Source: Halodesulfovibrio sp. (GTDB taxonomy: Bacteria; Desulfobacterota; Desulfovibrionia; Desulfovibrionales; Desulfovibrionaceae). From it: 61,189 nucleotides of DNA. Each line of letters begins with the position of its first letter. Position 1 is the stretch's first letter. The DNA is taken from NCBI RefSeq assembly GCF_015482765.1, contig NZ_JADMLB010000078.1, positions 1-61,189 on the forward strand, in the 5' to 3' direction. A model generated the notes under the pieces. That model was not told the origin of the DNA. It searched no databases and saw only the letters and a list, made by a program, of their open reading frames with translations. The position numbers were made by a program, and so were the translations under genes. Shown piece by piece: positions 38,227 through 47,256 of the stretch.

Positions 38227-39420
38227 ATGAAACGTTGCATCATGCACCTTGATATGGACGCTTTTTTTGCTTCAGTAGAGCAGCTGGATCATCCGGAATG
38301 GCGGGGAAAACCTGTTATTGTGGGTGGCTCGGGTGATCGTGGGGTCGTTTGCGCAGCTTCTTACGAAGCGCGTAAGTTCGGCGTGCACTCAGCCATGCCT
38401 ATTGTTCAGGCAAGAAAATTGTGTCCGCATGGCATTTATACAGGCAACTCTCGTGAGCGCTATGTGGAGCTTTCCAGAAAGGTGATGCATGTTTTGTATT
38501 CATATTCTCCTGTTATTGAAAAAGCTTCTATTGATGAAGCCTACATTGATGCCACAGGCACTGATCATTTGTTCGGATCTCCCGTGGAGATGGCAAAGGA
38601 GATGAAACAGAAGATTCATGATTCTGTTGGGTTAACCTGTTCAATCGGCATTGCACCGGTAAAATTTCTGGCAAAAATCGCCTCTGACTACAATAAACCC
38701 AATGGGCTCTATGCTCTTTTTGAAAAAGATGTCCCTGCGTTTCTGCAAGAGCTTCCAGTGCGAAAGATACCGGGAGTGGGAAAGAAATTTGTTGTTAAGC
38801 TCGATGAATTGGGCGTCAGCACCTGTGGACAGGTTCTTGAATACTCATTGGATTTTTGGGAGCGTCGGTTCGGAAAAAGCGGCATTGCGTTATGGGAACG
38901 TGCTCAGGGCATAGATCCGCGAGAAGTGGAAACGTCAACCGAGGCAAAGTCAGAGAGTGCAGAAAACACACTTCATAAGGATACCCTTGATAAAGCGCTT
39001 CTTAAAAAATGGCTTATGCGTCACGCTGACCGTGTGGGACAGAATCAAAGAAAATATGGCTTGAAAGGGCGTACCATAACACTCAAACTGAAATATTCAG
39101 ACTTTCAGTCTCTTACCCGCAGTAAAACATTACCCGATCCTACCAATACCACAGATGTCATCTATCAGGTTGCCGCTGATCTTTTAGACGGTATCGATCT
39201 CGTACGGCCTGTACGGCTGATAGGGCTGGGGCTTTCCAACTACAACACTACCGGTGTGGAACAGATGAACATGCTCGATCATATGACGCATAAATGTTCA
39301 GGAGTGGTTCGCGCAACCGAGCAGCAGCAAAAGCTGGATAAAGCGCTTGATGCCGTGCGCAGTAAATTTGGAAATAAAGCTATTTGTCGCGGCAGCCTGT
39401 TTAAGTTCGATGACGATTAG
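38227..39420 (+). CDS. dinB: DNA polymerase IV (Y-family)
   Basis: Error-prone lesion-bypass polymerase, 397 residues. The first metal site D-M-D-A-F-F-A-S-V-E is at 9-18 and the second, S-I-D-E-A-Y, at about 101-106; S-Y-E-A-R-K-F-G-V near 45-55 is the nucleotide-binding segment. The little-finger domain follows after about residue 240. I started the protein at the ATG at 38227, which gives the family N-terminus; a longer frame begins 15 codons earlier. Divergent from kdsB. I do not see an obvious LexA box of the E. coli or Bacillus type upstream. Confidence 0.94.
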   Translation: MKRCIMHLDMDAFFASVEQLDHPEWRGKPVIVGGSGDRGVVCAASYEARKFGVHSAMPIVQARKLCPHGIYTGNSRERYVELSRKVMHVLYSYSPVIEKASIDEAYIDATGTDHLFGSPVEMAKEMKQKIHDSVGLTCSIGIAPVKFLAKIASDYNKPNGLYALFEKDVPAFLQELPVRKIPGVGKKFVVKLDELGVSTCGQVLEYSLDFWERRFGKSGIALWERAQGIDPREVETSTEAKSESAENTLHKDTLDKALLKKWLMRHADRVGQNQRKYGLKGRTITLKLKYSDFQSLTRSKTLPDPTNTTDVIYQVAADLLDGIDLVRPVRLIGLGLSNYNTTGVEQMNMLDHMTHKCSGVVRATEQQQKLDKALDAVRSKFGNKAICRGSLFKFDDD

Positions 39421-39440
39421 CTCATGAGCTATCCCCTTCG

Positions 39441-40046
39441 CTAATATTGCCCCTCTTTTATTTTCAGCTGTTTTTTCAGGTGCCGCAGTTTACTCGGCGC
39501 TATTTCTTTTGGAAGAAACTGAATTCGTGTTTTCAGTGTTTCATCACAACATGGGCAGAGAACAATTTTGCCGCCCAATGCTGCATGTTCCAGTAAGAGT
39601 TTTTTCAATCGAGGAAGATAAGTTGCCTTATCGCTGGGGAGAACAACTTCAGGAACAACAGGCTTAATTGTTATTCGCTGCTGGTCAGGACAAATTGGCA
39701 TTGGCTGATGCGCCTTGTTTGTTCTTTTGAGAGAATATGTTGTCATCTGATTAAATGGAATACCGCGAAGAATCGGAAGAGAAGCTGCGCTGCTTTTGAA
39801 AAGGATGACAGTTTGAATTCCTGCCTTTTGGCGTTTGGTAGCAAGCGCTATCGTCAGGGCAGCTTGCCGAAGCATGGTCGCTTCAGGGATGACAAAGGTC
39901 ATAGAACCATATCGAGGGGGAGTAGCAGAATAAAATTGTGAAGGAAGCGGTGTACCGGCAAAACAGATTGTCGAAAAGAAAAGCACAAGGCTTATCGATA
40001 GGAGACAATGTTTGCCATGGAGTAATCCTCTGCTCAGTGCGTACAT
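39441..40046 (-). CDS. Exported DsrE-like protein with C-terminal CPCC motif
   Basis: This 201-residue protein has a signal peptide or N-terminal anchor (about 1-31, ending S-T-I-C-F-A-G). The mature part has the alternating beta-alpha pattern of the DsrE/DsrF sulfur-relay fold (A-L-T-I-A-L-A-T-K-R, G-I-Q-T-V-I-L-F-K-S), and near residue 163 a I-V-L-C-P-C-C segment on the strand position where DsrE-like proteins carry their cysteine. It starts 12 bases after the end of a shorter paralogue (40059-40487). Substrate is unknown. Confidence 0.7.
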   Translation of the reverse strand: MYALSRGLLHGKHCLLSISLVLFFSTICFAGTPLPSQFYSATPPRYGSMTFVIPEATMLRQAALTIALATKRQKAGIQTVILFKSSAASLPILRGIPFNQMTTYSLKRTNKAHQPMPICPDQQRITIKPVVPEVVLPSDKATYLPRLKKLLLEHAALGGKIVLCPCCDETLKTRIQFLPKEIAPSKLRHLKKQLKIKEGQY

Positions 40047-40058
40047 CAGCCTCTCTCC

Positions 40059-40487
40059 CTATTCAAATGCCGGACGCATTGTATCACCGGCATGAATGCT
40101 GAATGTAAGTTCATCCGGTGCCTTGTAGGCATTTGAGGGCAGTTCATTTGGTCTGATGCCAAATTTTTCCATACAATGAGGACATACCGCAATTCCACCT
40201 TCGTATTTAGCGCTTCTTAATACAGCAGAACGCAGTAATGTCACCCCGCTCCCCTCTAGCAGGACAGTTGTATCAACGCCTTTGTTGTAAAGGTCAGTAG
40301 CAAGGTTCAAAGTTGTTTCGGCTTTTTGAGGATCAGCAGTGTTGATAATGAGGGTGAGCTCTTTTTGCTCCGGTTTTTCCATATAAATTGCGCCGGAATT
40401 ACGACGAGTCTCGTACTGCATGGCAAGCGCAGAGAGTATGGGTACCAGTGTAATTATTGCTATCCAGATAAGGGTAGTTCGACGCAT
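40059..40487 (-). CDS. Exported DsrE-like protein with CPHC motif
   Basis: This 142-residue protein has an N-terminal membrane anchor (about 5-24) and a DsrE-type domain: L-T-L-I-I-N-T-A-D-P, A-T-D-L-Y-N-K-G-V-D-T-T-V-L-L-E-G-S-G-V and G-I-A-V-C-P-H-C-M near residue 107. The general layout is that of cytoplasmic sulfur-relay proteins, but here it is exported to the periplasm and has a thioredoxin-like C-x-x-C. GGGGAG precedes its ATG. It is the upstream gene of a two-gene unit with the longer DsrE-like protein. Confidence 0.75.
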   Translation of the reverse strand: MRRTTLIWIAIITLVPILSALAMQYETRRNSGAIYMEKPEQKELTLIINTADPQKAETTLNLATDLYNKGVDTTVLLEGSGVTLLRSAVLRSAKYEGGIAVCPHCMEKFGIRPNELPSNAYKAPDELTFSIHAGDTMRPAFE

Positions 40488-40795
40488 ATTTCTCCCCCAA
40501 GAGTGTCTTTACGTACAACTGTACACAACATTGTACTATCCTGAGAGAACGCCTCAATGATAGAGGGCGTGATGAGGAGCGAGTTTTGTCTGAGATATAG
40601 AAAAAGCCCTGAACTTGAGGAGGTGTTCAGGGCTCTTCCTTATGGGGGAGAAAGGGTACCTATTACCCTTTTATTCATATTACCCGGGGAGGGGTAAGTA
40701 TAACCTGTTTGCAATAGCGTCACGCGAGGTGAAGGACTCGCTGCCACGAGTTGTGACGTTTTTGCTGTGTATATGAAGGAAAGTGTGATGGATGG
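40488..40795. other. Gene-free gap between the DsrE-like pair and the Zra-like periplasmic protein
   Basis: 308 bases with no credible gene. They hold the terminator of the periplasmic metal protein (40601-40634), a GTCAC/GTGAC inverted repeat at about 40719-40760 enclosing an ACTCG/CGAGT stem, and the promoter region of the DsrE-like pair. Confidence 0.65.
40601..40634 (-). terminator. Terminator after the Zra-like periplasmic protein gene
   Basis: A ten-base perfect stem (40605-40614 with 40625-40634); the minus-strand product continues TTTTTC. It is about 160 bases beyond the stop of the gene at 40796. Confidence 0.8.
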
Positions 40796-41305
40796 TTATT
40801 GTTGAGCTGGTGCCTGCATAGGTGCGTTCATTGGCATATTGCCGCAGTTACCCATGCCGTGTCCGCCACCGTGACCACGATTCATCATCATGCCGTGACC
40901 GCCGTGTCCGCCACCGTTCATACCAGGGCAGTTGTAGCCCATTTTGCCTCTACGATGAGGATTCATAAGTGGCTCAATACCAACTTCTTTTTTTACAGCT
41001 GCTGCAAAGGTGGCACGCTGGTCACGCATTTCAGCACGAAGCTTGTTCATTTCAGTGACAATGCTCTTAACTTTGTCAGCATCAATATTTTCATTATTCA
41101 TAACTGCATTAAGTTCTACATTTTTTGCCCACATAGCATCACGGAGCGGAGTAGTATCTTTAATGAAGTCATCGTGCAGTTTCATGTATTTCTGCTGCTG
41201 TGCTTCGCTAAGGTCCGTCCAGTTTGGACCTGCTGCCAATGCTACTGTCGCCACTGCCATAACACACGCTGTCGCAACTAATAATCTGAATGCTTTAAAC
41301 CGCAT
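40796..41305 (-). CDS. Periplasmic ZraP/Spy-like metal-responsive protein with His/Met-rich tail
   Basis: This 169-residue protein has a Sec signal peptide (about 1-25, ending V-A-L-A-A). Residues 30-110 are helical with the L-x2-D-x6-L-R-D-A-M-W and L-R-A-E-M-R-D-Q patterns of the ZraP/CpxP/Spy family. The C-terminal 50 residues are a repetitive His/Gly/Met tail (N-C-P-G-M-N-G-G-G-H-G-G-H-G-M-M-M) suited to copper or zinc binding. It is divergent from a histidine kinase and sigma-54 activator, matching the ZraPSR layout. A consensus sigma-54 promoter lies 60 bases upstream. Confidence 0.85.
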   Translation of the reverse strand: MRFKAFRLLVATACVMAVATVALAAGPNWTDLSEAQQQKYMKLHDDFIKDTTPLRDAMWAKNVELNAVMNNENIDADKVKSIVTEMNKLRAEMRDQRATFAAAVKKEVGIEPLMNPHRRGKMGYNCPGMNGGGHGGHGMMMNRGHGGGHGMGNCGNMPMNAPMQAPAQQ

Positions 41306-41363
41306 AATGAACTCCTATGTTTAAGAATCAAGTAATGGTTCGTGTTTTGCTAGTTCTTCTAGA

Positions 41364-41378
41364 GCAACGCGTGTGCCA
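41364..41378 (-). promoter_or_regulatory. Sigma-54 (-24/-12) promoter of the ZraP-like gene
   Basis: On the minus strand TGGCAC, five bases, TTGC is a perfect match to the sigma-54 consensus (GCAA at 41364-41367, GTGCCA at 41373-41378 on the plus strand). Start of transcription would be about 45-50 bases before the ATG. The activator encoded at 43365-44720 is the natural regulator. Confidence 0.9.
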
Positions 41379-41544
41379 AACTTTTCAAAAAATATAAAAA
41401 GTTATGTAAAACAGTGCGTTAAATGATTAAGTAATGACTCGGCAGATTATATGCTGAAATAAGTGTGTAAAAAAAATATACAGAATGTTTTGTGCAGATT
41501 GTTCATTTTTTTTACACTGAAAAAAAAGAATACACAGGGCTGGT

Positions 41545-43365
41545 ATGAAAGAGACTAATCTTCGTAATAAAAAATTTGTACGATCTCAGTTTGCTACATC
41601 GTTGTGGCTGCTTATCGGGGGAATAATTATCCTCGGGGTAGTCATCACGTTCATGACAATTCGTGGCATTGAGCAGGAAAATCGTCAGCTCGAATCCTTT
41701 TATGAAGAAAAAGGTGCTTCTATTATTACGGCACTTGAAGCAGGAACACGAACAGATTTACGTCATAATATGCGTACGCTGAGACTCCAGACCTTGCTGG
41801 AAGAAATGTCAGAGCAGTCAGGTATTCTTTTTTTAATGGCTACAGATGCTAATGGCATGATTATCGCCCATAGTAATCCTGATGCAGTTGGTTCACAGGC
41901 ATTTACAACACAGCAGATACAAGAACTTCGCCCCGGAAAAGCCGTCTCATGGCGAATTATGGAGCAAGGCAAGCACAAAGCTTTTGTTGTGTATAAAGAA
42001 TTTCGTCCTTTTGCTCCTCCAGTGGATGGTCGGGACCGCATGATGTCTCATGGAATGGGAATGATGCGTCATAAAATGCATGCAATGCGGCGTGATTGTT
42101 CCAGAGAAGAGCATATGCTCAGGCAAAAGCTGTTTCCAGCTGACGGGCGTCCGGCTCCTGTTATTTATATAGGGTTAGATGAAAAAACGTTTGCAGCAGC
42201 ACAGCGGGTGAACAGGGAACATGCCATGGTCAATGCCGTGTTCATTCTCCTGATAGGCCTTGCTGGCTTCTTGGCGTTGTCATGGGCGCAGAAAGCCAGA
42301 CAATCCCGACGAAGCATGCAGAGCTCTCAAGCGTTAGCGAACGAGGTTATGTTCAGTCTTCCGGACGGATTACTTGTTACGGATGATGAAGGGCGCATTG
42401 CCTTGTTGAATGACGTGGCTCTTGAGCAACTTAATCTTTCAGAGAAGAATGCTGTGGGGAAACTTCCTTCAGAAGTTCTTCCGGAGTGTGTGGCACGCCT
42501 TGTAGAATTGACAGGCGGTGAAAGCCTTTCGGAAGTAGAGGTTGAATGCCACGGTGAACGCGGTGAAGTTATCCCTATAGGTGTCAGTGGATCAGCGGTA
42601 ACTCTGGATGACGGTACAGCCGTCGGGTATGTATATTTGTTGCGCGACCTCCGCGAGGTACGCAGGCTTGAAGCAGAAGTACGCAGGAAAGAGAAGCTGG
42701 CAGCAGTAGGCTCTCTCGCTGCGGGTGTTGCCCATGAAATTCGTAATCCGTTGAGTTCCATTAAAGGGTACGCAACGTACTTCGGCAGTCGTTTTGATGA
42801 AGGGTCAGAAGACAGGGAAGCAGCAAATATTATGGTGCATGAGGTAGAACGGCTGAACAGGGTAATTACAGATTTGATCAGCCTTTCCAGACCGTCAGAC
42901 CTTCGTCGGGCTGAAACTGATTTAAATGTTTTGATAAAGCACTGCTTCGGACTCATAAAACAGGATGCAGCCACGCATGGTGTTGAACTTCAATTAACTA
43001 CGGATGAAACATTACCGTCGTTGTTTGTTGATCCGGACAGGCTTTCACAGGCCGTATTGAATATTTGCCTCAATAGTCTTGAAGCAATGCAGGATGGCGG
43101 AACACTTTCTATGCAGTTATCCCATACTGATGAAGTTGTTACGCTTGTCATTGCTGATGATGGAAAGGGTATAAGTAAAGAAGACGCTGTTCGTATTTTT
43201 GAACCGTACTATACAACAAAGAGCCAGGGGACAGGGCTGGGACTGTCTATTGTTCTCAAAATTATAGAAGCACATGGCGGCACAATCCGTGTGAAGTCAC
43301 AGGAAGGTGCAGGTGCTCAGTTTATTATTGAAATTCCAGTGTCACCGGTAGGAGAAAACGCATAA
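41545..43365 (+). CDS. Sensor histidine kinase of a Zra-like two-component system
   Basis: 606-residue membrane kinase. TM1 is about 19-41 and TM2 about 229-248, bracketing a periplasmic sensor domain that includes a Met/His-rich segment (about 165-190, M-M-S-H-G-M-G-M-M-R-H-K-M-H). A PAS domain (about 265-370) leads to the HisKA H-box (V-A-H-E-I-R-N-P, about His396) and the ATPase with N-box, D-D-G-K-G-I, F-E-P-Y-Y-T-T-K and G-T-G-L-G-L. The organisation matches ZraS/HydG-type kinases. Its stop overlaps the start of the response regulator gene. Confidence 0.9.
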   Translation: MKETNLRNKKFVRSQFATSLWLLIGGIIILGVVITFMTIRGIEQENRQLESFYEEKGASIITALEAGTRTDLRHNMRTLRLQTLLEEMSEQSGILFLMATDANGMIIAHSNPDAVGSQAFTTQQIQELRPGKAVSWRIMEQGKHKAFVVYKEFRPFAPPVDGRDRMMSHGMGMMRHKMHAMRRDCSREEHMLRQKLFPADGRPAPVIYIGLDEKTFAAAQRVNREHAMVNAVFILLIGLAGFLALSWAQKARQSRRSMQSSQALANEVMFSLPDGLLVTDDEGRIALLNDVALEQLNLSEKNAVGKLPSEVLPECVARLVELTGGESLSEVEVECHGERGEVIPIGVSGSAVTLDDGTAVGYVYLLRDLREVRRLEAEVRRKEKLAAVGSLAAGVAHEIRNPLSSIKGYATYFGSRFDEGSEDREAANIMVHEVERLNRVITDLISLSRPSDLRRAETDLNVLIKHCFGLIKQDAATHGVELQLTTDETLPSLFVDPDRLSQAVLNICLNSLEAMQDGGTLSMQLSHTDEVVTLVIADDGKGISKEDAVRIFEPYYTTKSQGTGLGLSIVLKIIEAHGGTIRVKSQEGAGAQFIIEIPVSPVGENA

Positions 43366-44720
43366 TGAGCGCGCAAGTATTGATAGTAGATGATGATTTA
43401 GCGCACCGTTCCATGCTTAAAACCATCATCAAAGGCTGGGGCTACGATGTAGCCGAAGCTGATGATGGTGACATTGCAGTCGAAATGGTTCGTAACCAAT
43501 CGTATGATTCTATTCTGATGGACATAAGAATGGTGAAAATGGACGGGATTACAGCCCTTGAGCTTATCAAGGAGTATAATCCATCAATTCCAATTTTGAT
43601 CATGACGGCGTTTTCTTCCGTAGATACGGCTGTAAAGGCGTTGAAGATAGGGGCATACGACTACCTTACTAAGCCGCTGGATTTCGATGTGCTTAAGCTT
43701 ACGCTCGAACGGATGTTGGACCACACTCGTCTGGCTTCAGAAAACGAAGAGCTGCGAAGCATTCTTGAGCCGAATAATATGGGAATGGTCGGTAATAGTG
43801 ACGTCATCAAAGAGTTGCGTAAAATTATTGCTACAGTGGCTCCTTCAGAAGCTTCTGTTCTTATTACCGGAGAATCCGGTACCGGTAAGGAGCTTGTAGC
43901 CAACGCTATTCATAGTGCCAGCACGCGTGCGGATAAAGCGTTCGTTGCTATAAACTGTGCTGCGTTAAGTGAAAATTTGCTTGAATCGGAATTATTCGGT
44001 CACGAACGCGGGGCATTTACCGGAGCAGACAGGCGCAGAGAAGGACGTTTTGTGCAGGCAGACGGAGGAACCCTTTTCCTTGATGAGGTAGGAGAAATAC
44101 CGGTTTCTCTGCAACCGAAGCTTTTACGTGCCCTCCAGCAGGGAGAAGTGCAGCGTGTCGGCAGTGACACCGTTGAAAAGGTTGATGTACGTGTGATTAC
44201 AGCAACAAACCGTGATCTGCCTGAAGAAGTTGAAAACGGTAATTTTAGAGAAGATCTATACTACCGTCTTAACGTTATTGCGCTGCGAGTTCCGGCATTG
44301 CGGGACCGTCCGAGCGACATACCGTTGCTGGCGGAATTTTTCATGAAGAAATATTCAAATAAAAACCGCAAAAGTATTAAGGGGCTTGCTCCGCAGGCGA
44401 TGGATACACTTATTCGTTACGGATGGCCTGGCAACGTTCGTGAACTGGAAAATGTTATTGAACGTGCAGTAATAATGACTATGGGTGAGTATATTTCTAC
44501 CCGTGAATTACCGCTGTCCTTATCGGCCAAAGAAAACGAAGCCCCTGTTCAGCCTTCCCAAGCAGCTGCTTTAACAGGAATGTCTCTTGATGAATTGGAG
44601 CGTAAAGCCATTTTGGCAACGCTGGAAGAAAGTGAATACAACAAAAGTAAGACCGCAAGAAAATTGGGAATAACGCGTGCTACTCTGCATAATAAGCTAA
44701 AACGTTATGGATTTGAGTAG
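43365..44720 (+). CDS. Sigma-54-dependent response regulator of a Zra-like system
   Basis: 451-residue NtrC-type activator: receiver domain with phospho-acceptor in L-M-D-I-R-M (about Asp53), AAA+ domain with G-E-S-G-T-G-K-E near residue 170, the sigma-54-contact loop G-A-F-T-G-A and R-D-L-Y-Y-R-L-N, and a C-terminal FIS-type HTH (K-T-A-R-K-L-G-I-T-R-A-T-L). It should act on the sigma-54 promoter at 41364-41378. TAATG start overlap with the kinase gene indicates coupling. Confidence 0.93.
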   Translation: MSAQVLIVDDDLAHRSMLKTIIKGWGYDVAEADDGDIAVEMVRNQSYDSILMDIRMVKMDGITALELIKEYNPSIPILIMTAFSSVDTAVKALKIGAYDYLTKPLDFDVLKLTLERMLDHTRLASENEELRSILEPNNMGMVGNSDVIKELRKIIATVAPSEASVLITGESGTGKELVANAIHSASTRADKAFVAINCAALSENLLESELFGHERGAFTGADRRREGRFVQADGGTLFLDEVGEIPVSLQPKLLRALQQGEVQRVGSDTVEKVDVRVITATNRDLPEEVENGNFREDLYYRLNVIALRVPALRDRPSDIPLLAEFFMKKYSNKNRKSIKGLAPQAMDTLIRYGWPGNVRELENVIERAVIMTMGEYISTRELPLSLSAKENEAPVQPSQAAALTGMSLDELERKAILATLEESEYNKSKTARKLGITRATLHNKLKRYGFE

Positions 44721-44887
44721 CATTTTATTGATTATACTAGTATATACGACCAATCGTTATCTCATTTATACTACGTAATCCTTCTTATCGCCCTAGTTAC
44801 ATGTACAAATGATGCCCCCTACCTGCCACTTTAAAGGGGTATTCTGGTACATACGCTAAGAAGGAGAGCACAAAAAGTGGAGGCAGA

Positions 44888-45823
44888 ATGGAACCGTTAA
44901 GCTTAACGACGTTACTAATCTGTTTTGGTGGAGGAATTCTTGGCGGCGCTCTCGGCGGGTTGCTGTCGTTCGTTCTTTGTGGTCTGTTCGTATTTTCAGG
45001 CTGCTTAATCGCTTTAGCCGGCGGCGGAGATTTTATGATCGCCGCAGTTGGTTTCGGTCCTATTTTTGGACCGCACGTTGGTGGCTTCGCAGCTGGTGTT
45101 GCTGCTGCTAACTACGCACAGGGCATTCGCAAGAATCATCCTACAGGTGGAGCTAAGGATATTCTCGCATCTTTGATGCCTACATCATGGGACGTACTGT
45201 TAGTTGGTGGTCTGTTCGCAGTATTCGGTCACCTTTGCAACTTGTGGTTCAGTTCTTTCATGGTGGGTCAGGATACAATCGCACTTACTGTTCTTACCAG
45301 CGCTTTCGTATCTCGTGCATTATTCCTTCGTCAGAGCCCGTTTGGTAACTCTGAATCAATCAAAAAATTCGGTCTGTTCGGTACCGATGACACTAACTTG
45401 TCATGGGTTCCTTGGATGCTGCCGTTCTCCCGTATGATCATGTTTGCTATCGGCATCGGCCTCGTAGGCGGTGGCGCAGCAATGGCAATCGGTGAATATG
45501 CTGTAGCACAGGGCATTGCTTCACCATTAACAACTACTGCTCAGGTTGTAATTGGTTGGGCAATCGCCGCAATCTCTCTTATTTCCTTGCAGCTTGGTAC
45601 AGATACCGTTCAGCGTGTACCTGTTTGGCATTGTCAGGCGATTCTTGCCGGTATCGCTTGGGTTAACTTTGGTAACCTCGGAGTTTGTGTTGCAGCAGCA
45701 GTTGCAGGCGCACTTCTTCAGGAACTCGGCGCACGCTTGTTCTGGAACCATGGTGACACCCACGTTGACCCGCCAGCATTCGGTATTGCTGTAGGTACTT
45801 GCATCCTTAATCTTCTTGCGTAA
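44888..45823 (+). CDS. Polytopic glycine-rich membrane protein of unknown function
   Basis: This 311-residue protein is almost entirely hydrophobic, with about eight helices and small-residue-rich segments such as G-G-G-I-L-G-G-A-L-G-G-L near the N-terminus and F-G-P-H-V-G-G-F-A-A-G-V at about 60. Conserved-looking soluble loops include W-F-S-S-F and H-G-D-T-H-V-D-P-P-A near the end. It has a strong GGAGG four bases before the ATG and its own terminators. I suspect a DUF7973-like family but am not certain. C-ending codon bias suggests fairly high expression. Confidence 0.7.
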   Translation: MEPLSLTTLLICFGGGILGGALGGLLSFVLCGLFVFSGCLIALAGGGDFMIAAVGFGPIFGPHVGGFAAGVAAANYAQGIRKNHPTGGAKDILASLMPTSWDVLLVGGLFAVFGHLCNLWFSSFMVGQDTIALTVLTSAFVSRALFLRQSPFGNSESIKKFGLFGTDDTNLSWVPWMLPFSRMIMFAIGIGLVGGGAAMAIGEYAVAQGIASPLTTTAQVVIGWAIAAISLISLQLGTDTVQRVPVWHCQAILAGIAWVNFGNLGVCVAAAVAGALLQELGARLFWNHGDTHVDPPAFGIAVGTCILNLLA

Positions 45824-45827
45824 TTTT

Positions 45828-45864
45828 AATGAACAGTGCTTTTCGTAAGTACTGTTCATTTTTG
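45828..45864 (+). terminator. First terminator after the polytopic membrane protein gene
   Basis: AATGAACAGT (45828-45837) pairs with ACTGTTCATT (45851-45860), followed by a T-run. It is five bases after the stop. Confidence 0.75.
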
Positions 45865-45910
45865 TTTGATAGAAGAAAAGATGTATTAACGAGTGGCAGA
45901 GTTAATTTTG

Positions 45911-45945
45911 AAGCGGCTTTTCCTTTAGGAAAAGCCGCTTTTTTA
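45911..45945 (+). terminator. Second, strong terminator 50 bases further
   Basis: A fourteen-base perfect stem (45911-45924 with 45927-45940) followed by TTTTTT. No gene lies between it and the previous terminator, so it is a tandem stop for the same gene. Confidence 0.85.
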
Positions 45946-46028
45946 TGTGCTTGCAGTTGCGAGTAGTATCAATATTGATTTTAGATAGTTTCTGTTGTCT
46001 TCGATTAATTACACTGCTCAATAGCATA

Positions 46029-47045
46029 CTATGGCTGAACTGTTAGCCATTCACTGAGACTTGTAAGCCATTCAGAAATTGGCTCATTGTTTGACTCAAG
46101 ATACTGTTCACACAGCTTCTTTAAGCGATCAGGGTCAGCAGCTAATCGTTCAACTTCAACCCAGCGATTCCACTCAACGGCCACCGACCAGTCCGGTTCA
46201 TCTATCCGGCAATCTGGAAGTCTGTAATGGTAGGCAGGGCGGGCCTTAACTAGATTGTGCTCAACATTGGCATGAGCAATGCTGTCTGGAAGAGCAGCAG
46301 CAAAGAGCGGGAGCATATCAAGAGGTCTGTTTCTGGTGGGATTGTGCTCCAAATAGTCTTTAATGAGTGTTTCTAAATCAGGAGCATAGGTCGGGGCGAG
46401 AACGAGTTTTACATAGGTTTCAGGAAAGTCATCAATGAACGGTGCAATTCTGCGGGTTAAGTCGACATCAATTTTTTGCTTCAACCAGTCGCACAGGAGT
46501 AAAAATGCACGAATATGGGCAAGGATGGATTCGCACGTAAGAGAAGGTGCTTCCGGATTAATATGTAGCCCAAAGTTAAAAAGGAAAGAAGCTTTTGTTC
46601 CTAACGCATTGTGTTCCCTTAAGTCCTCTGTAAGCAAATCAAGCTTTGTGAGGTTGTCTATTGGCAACGGTGGGGTAACAATTTCGAACGGAACGCCAAG
46701 TGAAGCTATCCTTAGCATTATGGAGTCAATACTTTCAAGCTCATCATTCGTTAGATCAATACCGAGAGCTTCAAGAGCCCCTTCCCAGGCTCGTTTTTTT
46801 ATGATGTCTGCATCAACCTCAACGGTAAAATCACCGTATTCACTATCTGTAACAGCAATTTCAAAATTTGTTTTTGGGGCGATACGGCCTCCAAAACGAT
46901 TCGCAACAATCGAGGCAACATTTTTTAAATTTACTCCAGTAAATTCGAATTCGAATCCTGCACGACGGGGATTGCCATCTTGATTAAGGAGATGGGGAGG
47001 GAGTACAAATTGGTGTACCTGTTTGGAGTTGTCTCGAGTCTTCAT
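46029..47045 (-). CDS. Amidoligase-like (COOH-NH2 ligase family) protein
   Basis: 338-residue protein opening with G-F-E-F-E-F-T-G-V (residues 31-39), then F-T-V-E-V-D-A-D, E-I-V-T-P-P-L-P (about 120-127) and F-G-L-H-I-N-P-E (about 157-164). These are the conserved blocks of the Amidoligase_2 family, an ATP-grasp/glutamine-synthetase-like group proposed to form isopeptide or amide bonds. Family members usually sit next to a glutamine amidotransferase-type hydrolase; none is present here. AGGAG lies before the ATG. The substrate cannot be inferred. Confidence 0.75.
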   Translation of the reverse strand: MKTRDNSKQVHQFVLPPHLLNQDGNPRRAGFEFEFTGVNLKNVASIVANRFGGRIAPKTNFEIAVTDSEYGDFTVEVDADIIKKRAWEGALEALGIDLTNDELESIDSIMLRIASLGVPFEIVTPPLPIDNLTKLDLLTEDLREHNALGTKASFLFNFGLHINPEAPSLTCESILAHIRAFLLLCDWLKQKIDVDLTRRIAPFIDDFPETYVKLVLAPTYAPDLETLIKDYLEHNPTRNRPLDMLPLFAAALPDSIAHANVEHNLVKARPAYHYRLPDCRIDEPDWSVAVEWNRWVEVERLAADPDRLKKLCEQYLESNNEPISEWLTSLSEWLTVQP

Positions 47046-47256
47046 GCTGATTCTCCTAAATCATAACAGTATAATGGAACAAAGTATTATGTACTTGATG
47101 CACCTGAAGAGCATCACATTATACGGGGAATTTTTCTTGATTTAGAGAGAATAAGTACTTTTCCCCCTTTGAAAAGGGAGTAGGTACGTGCTGGAGCTGT
47201 GAACCATATAGCGAAAACAGCAGGCATGTTACCTTGTCGCCTTATTGCGAAGGGGA

